This document shows positions 34,201 to 46,200 of a stretch of DNA of 64,000 bases, piece by piece; position 1 is the stretch's first letter, and every line of letters starts with the position of its first letter. A program made the translations under genes and the position numbers. The stretch spans positions 50,570,954 to 50,634,953 of the forward strand of contig CM056742.1 of assembly GCA_029851415.1 (NCBI GenBank), given 5' to 3'. The stretch comes from Eretmocerus hayati (lineage: Eukaryota; Arthropoda; Insecta; Hymenoptera; Aphelinidae). The notes below the pieces were generated by a model. The model did no database searches. It was given only the letters and a program-made list of their open reading frames with translations, and was not told the DNA's origin.

Positions 34201-37200
34201 TGAACATGTGTACACAGCAGTTTCAGTATTGGACTCGATTTCGCTGAGTTTGTCCCGATTTTCGTTTTTTACGTTATTCACTAATTACATAAAATGCAGC
34301 GATTATCAACAGACTACGCACTTTGGATTCGACAATTTCCAACGTATCTTAGGTCATATGGAAGCTCATTTCAAGATCTACAAACAGAGCCTAAACACGT
34401 TAGAAACTATCAGACCCCACTAGAGTAATCTTACATTTACGCGCGGAAAAAGGTTTCGGCAAAATCAAAAAATGTGGGTTCTTTCAAGCACAGCCTTTGC
34501 TCTGTCGTATGTGTATTGTCATGCACTGTGAGATTCTTGGCATTGGAGATATAGAAAACGACGATTGGATTGAGTCTATCACTTCTAGAAACGGTTTAAA
34601 GAACGTCAATTAACCGCAGCCCAAGATTAGGCTCAGCAATACTGAAGCACGCTCAAACCACGATCAAATATTATTCTCTGAGTGGAACAGATATTGAAAT
34701 ACAAGGTCATTTGGAAGCTCATAACATTAAATTTGATGATTTTATTGATACTACTGATCATCCTGATAAATATTCTTCATATCAGAGGAAAATTTTCGGG
34801 CCCCACCAGTGGGGCCCACTAAAATTGAAAAGATACTGTAAGGGCCTCGACAGAAAGTGCGCGATGCTCTTTTCTCCATTTTTTCCCCGTGTATAAGCAT
34901 AGGCGCTGTAGTTGCAGTGGCCACCACGGGCGCGCAATGGCGCTACTTTCACGGAGAAAAAACGGGGAAAAAAAGCGAGCGCCTATGCTTATACACAGGG
35001 CAAAAATTGGAGAAAAGAACATCGCGCACTTTCTGTCGAGGCACTAAGTAGATGCCAAACTGATGATTTTTCGGACGGTTTAGCTTTCGAAAGTGCTGAA
35101 CACGATTTGTACTCTCTCGCAATCTAGACCAGAATCGCGATTTCGCCTTCGCAGTGAACCGGTTAAATGTGAAGAATTCTAATGCATCTCTATTATTGAT
35201 GAAATTAGTTGAGAAACGTGATGAGAATTCAATTCTCCTTCTCTTGCTATCCCTACTGACATGAATTGATGACGAAACATCATTTTCGTATAAAAGAATC
35301 ACCCGTTTACTGGGATCAAATTTCTTCGTCTCGAAACGATCACATTAAGCGGAATCTACTGGACTTTGAAAGGTTACTCTTTGTTTTCAACTCTGAGTTA
35401 GTAATGAATTTGCAAAGAGGTTTATTAGGCTGTTTTAGGATGTTCTCCAGGAGCGAATGTTCTGGAACTTGGTATCTTCCTAAACATTTGATGAGAACTT
35501 TTCTTGGCTCCGAAAATTTAGGATACACTCAGACAATATGGTATCTATTTTCATCAACATATGGATAAGAGGGACAATCGGGGAAAAAGATAAGGTTCTT
35601 ACGGTATAGACTTGCAGCCGAAGAGTAGTGATTGGAGCGAATAAGATTGATTGTAACAGTATGAGTCTTAAATCAATTCAGATTTTATCGTTCAGTTGAT
35701 TTGATGATGACAAGTTTCATGATACGGCCAATTCCGAACCAATGCTACTCCATGAGACACTCAAATTAAAAGCAACTCGAAATGGAATATTCGATCGTAA
35801 TTGCTATCGTAGAGATGTTTCTAATGAAGATAGATGTTATTGATCGAGGAAAAAATGATGAAAGATTAATATCGAGAAAAATGAAGTGGCAAGGAGAAGC
35901 CTAGTTCAATCCCAGGACTAGGCGAATTCTTTCTTGATACAAATCCTAAATCATTTTTCCTCGATTAATAATATCTATCTCCATCAAAACCATCTCTACG
36001 ATCATAATCACGATAAAATATTCCATTTCGAGTTGCTTTCAAATTTGAGTATCTCGTGGAATATCATTGTTCGGAATTGGACGTATAATGAAACTTATCA
36101 GTATGAGTTTTAGTAAGAGGACACTTACGAAACCAAGGCCAAGATTTTTTGGTATTATAGAAAATTTCAAAGAGATATACCCTAGTATTGGTGGCTTTGC
36201 TGTTGAGGTGAGCGTGGAATTCTCCGTGAGTTGGTTCAAAATGAAATTGGTGGGAGTCAGAGTGAGGTATCAAGGATACATCTAGATGACCGCGAATACG
36301 AGCTCCTTTGGTCTGTTCATCGACAGATTCTTCACCTGGAATACTACGATGAGATGAAATCCAAATGAGATTGATGGAGAGGTTATTTTTCTTGGCTTGT
36401 AATAAGAGAATTTTGATGTCTGGAGGAATGTAGGAGAAGTCTTTGGAAAGGCGATTAGATATGAGGAAATCAAGAACACTTTTGGAGCCAGCAAAAATAT
36501 TCAAGGGAGGCAACTCATCATCTGTTGCAAACTTACAGCTCTTTCAATGACTAGAGCTTCGGCAGTGATAATAAACATATAACTGAGAATTTTCGGCTGG
36601 ATCATCAGGTCCTTTTTCCAGCTACCAGACGAAATAGTAAAACCAACATAGGAGGATGGATTTTTCTCAGGAGCATCTGTGGAGATATTTGAATCATTTG
36701 GAAGCTTGTCATGGAAAATGCTGAGAAATTTTGATTGAGGATTATCAGAATTTTTGATTTCGAGACCCGATAAAAGATCAATATCAGAGGTGAATAAGCT
36801 GGTATCATAGTCCTGATTGAAGGGAAGAGATGTCACAGGGGAGAAGATTTTGCTTTTACGATGAGCAATTGATCTGTGAAAAAACAAAAGAGTGAATTTA
36901 GATTTGACCTTGCATGGATCTGTATATCTTACGAGGTAATCTAGTACAGAGAGCTCGTCATGTAAAGGGTGACGAGTACCAGAAAGAGTTTTCGGAAAGT
37001 ATTTACGAGCAAGGGAAAAGGATCGAATGGAGAAAGGAAGTTTATGGGCTTCAGCTAATAAGACACCGGTGGGAGTGGAAATTCTGTATCCTACTGAAAT
37101 TATGATGCATTTGTATTGGATAAGACCAGAGGCCAATTTCTTCTTTTGAGTCTGAAATGAGTAGATAAAACAAGCGTAGTATGGAATCCGTCGGAACAGG

Positions 37201-40200
37201 ACTTCGTAAATATTGAGAAGCACTTGAGGGTGACCACCCCACCAAGTGTCTTTGAGATATTTGAGGATTTTGATTATGTTAGAGCATTTGTTTATGAGGC
37301 AGTCATAATGCAAATTCTAGGTAAGTTTAAAGTCAAAAATTAAACCAAGATAACGGAAGGAGCTGGAGTGAGAAATCTCAGAGGTATAGATTTCGACCTT
37401 CAACTCATTGTAATTCAAGGTTTTTTTCTTGACAGAATATAAAGTTAGTGTTGGTGTCAGAAATGATGAGGTTTCTCCCTTCAAGAAATCTAGATAAACT
37501 GTGAATACTTCTTTCGTATGAATGTAGTAGCGACATTTCAATCCATGTCAGCACAACAAATGACAAGATCGTTGGCAAACTCGCAAACTGAAGTATAGTA
37601 AAGTCTGTCTAGTAGTAGTGACTCCGACTCCAGTTCGACCCAAGCGTAATAGACATGTGTCCGGATTATGGAATCTGATTCAAAACTGAGAGTGAAAATT
37701 TTGGAAAAACTAATCTTGGACAGTACAATTTTGGGATGAATAAAGTAGTCTTAATGGGGATTTGCAACTTTCAAGATGTAGATTGGCATCGTTCAGAAAT
37801 TATCCAAATTAGGGATTTCAAAATTCGGAATGATGGTCATTTCAAAATTCAAAATTTGGGACATTGTCAGATCACGGGTCTGGGTAAGGCTCAAAAATAC
37901 CCTCCTTCAATCTCATAATCCAATATTGTAGCACACAAGGTCATTATGAGTGGTTTGGTAGCTGTGAATGATGAGAAACAAGCTGATGTGGACTTGACAT
38001 TATTGAACATCACAGATGTTGAGATCATATCCTTGATTAACTCTTCAGAATTTTTTGTTAGATATTCAAATATGTGTTGTAATAATGAATTTCTTGGTCC
38101 GCTAAACTGACGCAGAGCTTAGACGATCAATGATCTTTGCTTGATTAAATCCGGAAACGTTCCTTTCCAGGTCATGTTGAACTTCGAGCAAATTTTCGAC
38201 TGGCTCCTCGCGGACAATGCATACCCCTGGGTGGATATTATACTTTCTTCTTGATTTGTAGAATTAGAAACAAACCAGTATCAAGATGATGAGTATCGTG
38301 TTTGGTGTACCACAGTTCCGATTTTGACGGCATCCAATTTTTTATAGCACGCCTACAAAATATTGGATGCCGTCAACTTGACCTAGCAAGAGCCTGTTGT
38401 GTAACAGGAAATTAAAATAATTGAGTGCCCAGTCAAAATTTGTCCGTCAGCATCTCGCGTCTCGGGTTGCCTATCGGCAGGGGGTGAAGGGCGTTGGGTG
38501 GTCGTATGGGTCATGGTTGGGTCATGAGTGGGTGGGTTGGTGGGTGAGTGGTCAGGTGGGTTGGTTGGTGGATGGATGGACTGGCAATCACTAAAATTCA
38601 AGTGATACGTTTCACTGAATTACAGTGGGAATTTCAGTAAAAATTCAGTTGAAATCTCACTAGAAATTCAGTGAAAATTTCACTAAAAATCAGTGAAAAT
38701 TTCACGAAAGATTCAGTGAAAATTTCACTAAAAATCAGTGGAAAGGGACTAAGCGGTTAAGCATGGCGAATCGGCCCTTGTCAGGTTTGGCCCCCGGATT
38801 AATTTCCCCCAGTTTCTAACACCAAAGTGAGTGAGAATAAAGGATCATTAGGTCCCGAGGTCGCCTATATTTTTTATAACACCCTGAAACGACTCTAAAA
38901 AAGGCTAAAAATCGATGTTCCATCAACTGAATCGCATTTTATCGCATTTTGATGAATCTTTCTGAAAATTTGTTGACATACTTTTGAAACATTGACAATT
39001 TGAAACAAAGTATTTGGGTATCGCCAACTCTTCATTAAAGCCCCAGAAAAAATTCTTGAAAACTAAAAATCAATTTTTCTCATAGAAATTGGCCGGGGAA
39101 ACGGGAAATTCTTGTTTCAACGTGTTCGCCAGAAAAAAATACATCGAATATAGGTGTTTTCAGCCATTCCCAAGTGGTGGAAAGTGGTCAAAATTGACAA
39201 AAATCACTTTCGAAGCAAATTCTGATTCATTATTTAGCATCTCCTGCGCATGCGCGTCAATCTACGCTCTAGAAACTATTTCCAATCGGTAGCCAGTGTA
39301 ATTTCCTTCCAAATGACCACTTGACAAAGTCAAATTGATGCATTGGAACCCGAGATATACCAATTTTTAGCGGGAAAAAAATTCAAGGTACCAAATCCGT
39401 GAGGCGACGGTAAGCGTGGCGAGCGCAGTAATGATTGGATGTTCATATTTCCGCTTTTGCTACATGAAATTGATTTTGTGCAGGGGGTCATTTTGAAGGA
39501 AATCGCGCGGGCTATCGTTTGAGAATAGTCTCAGAACCCAGGAATCACGCGCATGCGCAGAAAATAGCAGTCTATTGTCTATGTGGCAAGATTTTCACGC
39601 TTATTGTGGTGTAAGATGACCAAGATTCACGTCCGCGTTGTTCTCGATTCCATAATTCCCCAATCTCTGTGATCTCCTCATCCACACGATAAAATACTGG
39701 ATGAATTGACTAGATTCTCCTGAAAATCCTAGGGACTTTATAAACACAGGTGGTGACCAAATGAGCAGATCGGCTGACCCAGGATTACTACCGAGTACCG
39801 GCCCGTATATTTCGTACAAGACATAAGTGTAGAGAAAGTAGAGCCTTGATCTGTCACCTTCTTCATATATACCCTTCCCATTACTATAGTCTATAAGCTA
39901 TTCTGTATAGATATCTATACAGAATAGCTTATAGACTATAGTGATGGGAAGGGTATACATGTCCTCTGGACCCAATCTACCTCATATACATATACATACT
40001 ATTCCCTACATACAATATCCCCACATAGAATATACATAGCGCATAGCACGAGTAGTGCGCGTAGCCGCGTGCTCAGAGTTTTCCGTAATGAATATAAGAC
40101 AGCCGCCAATATGCGTCAATAGAACGTCGAAAATAGAACAGCATAGCGCCGTGTCGTCATCATAAAAAAATTTTGATAGATAATATAATCGGCGCTGTAG

Positions 40201-43200
40201 AATGGAAAATGAAGTGAGCTGGTTTTTTGGAGAGAACGCCACGTTTCCTCACGCGGCGTATGGTTTCAGTGCCTGTTGTGCCCTCAAGCTGGCCGGAGGC
40301 TCTGTCGGCCAGCATGCAGTTGTAATAAAGTATATCCACCGTTAATTTGGTTTACTATTCCTGTCAATGTCTTAGCTCCAGAGTCCAACCCCGCCGAATA
40401 GGTGACATATATATGAAGAAGGAGACAGAACAAGGCTCTACCTTCTGTACACTCATGTTTTCTACGGAATATATGGGCCGGTACTCGGTAGTGACCCTGG
40501 GTTAGCCGATCTACTCATTTGGTTACCACCTGTGTTTATAAAGTCCCTAGAATTTTCAGGAGAATCTAGTCAATTCATCAAGTATTTTATCGTGTGGATG
40601 AGGAGATCACAGAGATTGGGGAATTATGGAATCGAGAACAACGCGGACGTGAATCTTGGTCATCTTACACCACAATAAGCGTGAAAATCTTGCCACATAG
40701 ACAATAAACTGCTATTTTCTGCGCATGCGCGTGATTCATGGGTTCTGAGACTATTCTCAAACGATACCCCGCCCGATTTCCCTCAAAATGACCCCCTGCC
40801 AAAGTCAATTTCATGTAGCAAAAGCGGAAATATGAGCATCCAATCATTACTGCGCTCGCCACGCTTACCGTCGCCTCACGGATTTGGTACCTTGAACTTT
40901 TTTCCCGCTAAAAATTGGTATATCTCGGGTTCCAATGCATCAATTTGACTTTGTCAAGTGGTCATTTGGAAGGAAATTACACTGGCTACCGATTGGAAAT
41001 AGTTTCTAGAGCGTAGATTGACGCGCATGCGCAGGGGATGCTAAATAATGAATCAGAATTTGCTTCGAAAGTGATTTTTGTCAATTTTGACCACTTTCCA
41101 CCACTTGGGAATGGCTGAAAACACCTATATTCGATGTATTTTTTTCTGGCGAACACGTTGAAATAAGAATTTCCCGTTTCCCCGGCCAATTTCTATGAGA
41201 AAAATTGATTTTTAGTTTTCAAGAATTTTTTCTGGGGCTTAAATGAAGAGTTGGCGATACCCAAATACTTTGTTTCAAATTGTCAATGTTTCAAAAGTAT
41301 GTCAACAAATTTTCAGAAAGATTCATCAAAATGCGATAAAATGCGATTCAGTTGATGGAACATCGATTTTTAGCCTTTTTTAGAGTCGTTTCAGGGTGTT
41401 ATAAAAAATATAGGCGACCTCGGGACCTAATGATCCTTTATTCTCACTCACTTTGGTGTTAGAAACTGGGGGAAATTAATCCGGGGGCCATACCTGACAA
41501 GGGCCGATTCGCCATGCTTAAGAGGACGTCGGATACCGACATTGTGGAGTTTTCGGATTTCTCGATGAATTTTCGAGATATCGGGATTCTACTAAGTAAG
41601 GCCGATTCTGTATGGTTCATAGAATCGGCGTTACATGTCAGATTTTTGATATCTCAAAAATTCATCGAGAAATACGAAAATTGATCATGTCGGTAACTGT
41701 ACAATATTGATAGGGCTCCGACGTAGTCCCTTTCACTAAAAAATCAGTGAAAATTTGACTGAAATCTCAATGGAAATTCCACTAAAATTTCAGTGGAAAT
41801 TTCACTAAAAATCAGTGAAAATTTCAGTGGAAATCGCTAAAGTTTCAGTGAAACTTTCATTGGAACTTCTGTGGAAACTTCGAGAGTTTCAGTGAAACTT
41901 TCACTGGAATTTCAAAGGAGATATCAAGAGTTTCAGTGAAAGTCACTCAAGTTCCCACTGTCTATTGGATTCTAATGGTTGTCTATTTCAGTATAATCGC
42001 ATCATTGGATGTGAATAACTATTGCGAAATTAGTGTATCGACTGAGTGAAACAAGATGGGCAATAAGGGTATACATGTTATTCCTTGCTGAAGAGAGAAA
42101 TATCCTTCGTGATTAGTTTTTTATCTAGGTACACTTGGAGGAAACGAATACTTTCCGAATGTGTCGGACCTTAAGGTAAAAGTACCAATGAAGGGACACT
42201 TTTTCATACTTATCGTGGTTACATTGGAATTCCGTCTCTCACAGAGTAGTTATATCGTTTCCTAGTGAATCATTGGATAGATAACTGTCTATAGAACAAG
42301 CTCAATTTTTTTCGTGAGCTCGAATGCAATAGAAAAAATATAATAAATCAATTACTGGGGCGTGGTAATGTCCCAATGGTGGGCCACCTATTTGAGCTAT
42401 GCCTGTATAATGGGACACCCGAGTCCCAGTGGTGGACCACCTTTGTCCGTATGGTGGGACACCCGTGTCCGAGTGGTGGGCCACGATACTTTGCGCACAT
42501 ATTATTAGCATACCTAGAAGGCTGTGTTTCTCCATTCTCTTAACCTTATGTGGATTAGGTACTTTTCACTCATGAAAGATAGTAAAGGGACTAGGGCGGG
42601 TTAAGCACGGTGAACTGGCCCTTGCCAGACATGGCACACGGAGTGATTTTCCCCACTTTCTAACACCCAAGTGAGTGGGGAAGAAATTCCTTAGAACCCA
42701 ATGTCGCCCCTATTTTGTACGGCACCTAGAAACCCTTTAAAAAGCTGAAATCGATGTTGCATCAATTGAATCGCATTCTATCGCATTTCCACGAATAGTT
42801 TCGAATTTTCTTTGTAAATCCTTGAAATTATACCAAATACCAAAAAGAAATATTTCCGTAACCGCAACTTTTAGTTCAGGTCTCTAAAAAATTCCAGAAA
42901 ATTGAAAAGTTTTTGACACAATTATCAATCCAAACGGGATTTAACAATTTTATCGTACCAATCAGGCCCTTTTGCATCGAAAATCTTTTAGAATTATATC
43001 AATCTGGTGGTGGAAAGTGGCCAAGAACGCAAAAATCCATTTTCAAGGCAAATTTTGAAACACTAATTGTCGACTCCTGCGCATGCGCGTTCTTCTACGC
43101 CTATGAAAGTATTGTTAATTGACAACCAATGTAATTTCCTTTGGAATGACCACTTGAGAATATCGATTGGATGCAGTAGAACCAGAGATCTAGCTGATCC

Positions 43201-46200
43201 AAAAAAAAATGAATAAATCCAAGGTACCAGATATGTGAACCCACGGCTCCTTCAATTATGTCCATCGAAAGTGTGTATCCTAAATCGGAGTGTTTCAAAG
43301 AAATGGACGAGTGTTTTTTGCGAATTTTCCGACGTAGAGACCGAATCCGTGGTTAGTCTTGACCCCGACTTTCAGCTTTTTCATTAGGCTCAAAAAACTG
43401 AACCGAGTGGAGGGTCATTTTCAGATTTTTTACACTCACTTGGATGAGATGCATTTTGAGAGTATACGCAGATTTGAATCGTGTGTGTATCGAATTAAAC
43501 CATGCTTTTTCACGTGTTTTGATCAGTTGCAAACGATGCCGACGGTTTCGAAACTCTCGGATGAGATAAAAGTGAGCTCTTGCTGAAGGAACTAGATCTC
43601 GTTCTCTAATATTATCTCGAAGAAACTGTCCCAAATAGTCAATGCCTCGCACTCATCTCGTCCTCGAGCATCGATATTATTGGCATCATTTTGCCGAAAA
43701 GCTGGTCAAAACGCGCGAAAAAGCATAGTTCAATTCAATACACACACGATTCAAACCTGCCTATACACTCCATGCATCTCAGGTGTGTGTAAACCGGCTG
43801 GAAATGACCCTCCAATCTCGGTTCAGTTTTTTGAGCCCACTGAAAAACTTGGAGGTTGGGGTAAAAACGCACCACGCATTCGGTTTATACGTCGGAGAAT
43901 TCACAAAGAACACATGTTTACATCTTTGGAACACTCCAAATGAAAATTTGCATTTATGGCGGTCAATGGAGCGGCCATGGATTCCCGGACTTGGTACCTT
44001 GGATTTCCTCTTTCATTCAACCAGCTAGGTCTCAGATTTAACTGCATCAGACCGACTTTCTCTAGTGGCCAATTTGGAGAAAATTACATCAACTATCGAT
44101 CCAAGATACTTTAAAAGACGTAGAAGAACGCGTACTCGTAGGAGACGCTAATTAGTGAGTCGGAATTTGCTTTGGAAGCAATTTCATGCATTTTTAACCA
44201 CTTCCCGCCACCAAAAGTGATATATTTCAGAGTTATTTTGATGTAAAACAGACGGATCAACACGATGAAATCGTCAAATCCCGGTTGAATCATAGATCAC
44301 TGTGTCAAAAACCAATTTTTGATTCTCTGAAATTTTTTTAGGGGTCGAAATCAATAGTTGTGGATACGAAAATATTTCTCTATTATTTGGTATAGGTTCA
44401 AGGATATACAAAAAAAATCCAAAACGATTCATCGAGATGCGTTAGAATGCAATTTAATTGTGGGAACATCGACTTTTAGTGTTCTTCAGAGGGCTCTTAG
44501 GGTGCCGTACAAAGTAAGGTTGATCTTGGGACCTAAGAAACTTTTTTTTCCACTCAATTTAGTGTTAGAATCTGGGTAAAATTACTCCGGGTGCCATATC
44601 TGATGGGTAGAGTTGAGACGGCAATGTTCTGTGTTCTTGAGAAACATCGGCCAAAAGTCACAAGGAAGATAGGCGGCCTTTTACTCGTTGAAAACTGCTC
44701 TACAGTGAGTCTTGAGATCGACGTCCCTCCATAGGGGCATGTCCAAAAAAACAAGCACCTAATTAGGGACACCGAAAATTCCCTGTCCCTTTATCGGGAC
44801 ATGCGTGAAAAAAGTCGACCGATGAAGGGACATGCTTGTAATAATGGCCAAACTTGATGTATTGATGTTTAATTGTAGGTTTTCGCAAACTTTGAGCAAT
44901 TACCTATCATAATTAACAAGAGAAACGTCCTTTCACAGCCTTATATGATAAATATTGGTCTCTTTGTGAAGTGACTTTTCGAAGCAGTTGTGAAGCCAAA
45001 GAGACCAAAAATTGGCCGTATAGAGACCTCCTTATTCTCAATTTTTTTTCAGAATTACTGAGTAAGTAATCATCTTTACACTCATTCAATCGTCAAAAGA
45101 GACGGATGAACTTTATTATAGGATTTTTTCCCTTGCATTTTAATGGCTTATATTCTCGTACCAGCACAGTTATTGCAGTGTCTCATGATTGAGACCTAAA
45201 TCAAGGGGTGTCCCTTCATTGGTACTTTTACCTTACGCCTCCGAAACCACGTGACTTCCGGTAATTTTGATCGGAAGTTAGACATGTGGAACATGTTGTT
45301 GTTAACCAACATAGGTAAATTTTTTCACCGAAATTGGAAAACACGAAAGCGTCTGTTTCGTAAGATTCGTTGTGCGCACGAGATGATGTTATGATTTCGA
45401 ATTTTCATGAATTGATGATGTGGTCAATTTCTGGGGCCAAAAATGAATAAACCCGAAGCTTGCGTGAATTTTACAATACTCAAGCTGAAGGATGAATGAT
45501 ATTTTGATCAATTCCATTGCTTTTATTAATTTTAGGATCGATATCATTTTTTTTTTTTTTTTTTTATTAATGCATTTTCAACCTCTTTCCGAGGTTATTC
45601 TGCGGGACCTACAGTTTAAGGTGGGTTCCGAACCACCGAAACCACCGAAACCACCGAAAAGCACTTAAGAAAATTCACATTGGTGCCGGCCGAGATTCGA
45701 ACCCCAGCCTTCTGCGTTGAAGGCAAGGACCTTATCCACGAGGCCGCGGTGGCTTCGATCGATATCATATTCAAGAACTCTCCATTCTTTCGGAAAAGAA
45801 TGAAATATAGATATGTCTGTTTTATTTAAATTGTTGTGTTCATACTGAGGGCAAAATTTTTCAAGAATTCAATAACGTTGTAGTTTTGAACTTCAATGAT
45901 AAGTCGATTGGTTCGGCTATTTTGGGTTCAGAAATGAAAGAAATGTTGGCATCTTGAGACTTGCGTTGATTGACTTCATTCGAGTTAAGGAATGAGTGAT
46001 ATTTCTTCAAATTTTTTCACTTGTATCAATTTTAGATTCTTAAAAAGTTTTGCCCTCAATGTAAAAACAAGAACTAGAATGAGACAGACATATCTATATC
46101 TCATTCTTTTTTGAAAAAATGGAGAGTTCTTGAATATGATATCGATCCTTAAATTAATAAAAGCAATGGAATTCACGAAAATATCATCCATCCTTTAGCT

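Larger units (their letters stand above)
38742..41735. mobile_element. Giant foldback element A, arms about 1.1 kb
   Basis: The left arm (38757-39865) is the reverse complement of the right arm (40415-41521). Over one stretch of about 370 bp (38806-39130) I count two mismatches; divergence is higher further in. The ends read AAAGGGACTAAGCGGTTAAGCATGG on the left and CCATGCTTAA|MITE|AGTCCCTTT on the right. The loop 39866-40414 is not repeated elsewhere in the window. No transposase is present. It lies in EAAT intron 7 and within the TTTCACTGAAAT repeat. Confidence 0.88.

Noticed and set aside
45685..45756. A tRNA-like sequence with A and B boxes on the - strand
   Set aside because: It is the head of a SINE: it continues into a body, ends in a poly(A) run and has a 12-bp target duplication; the anticodon arm is not a good functional tRNA.
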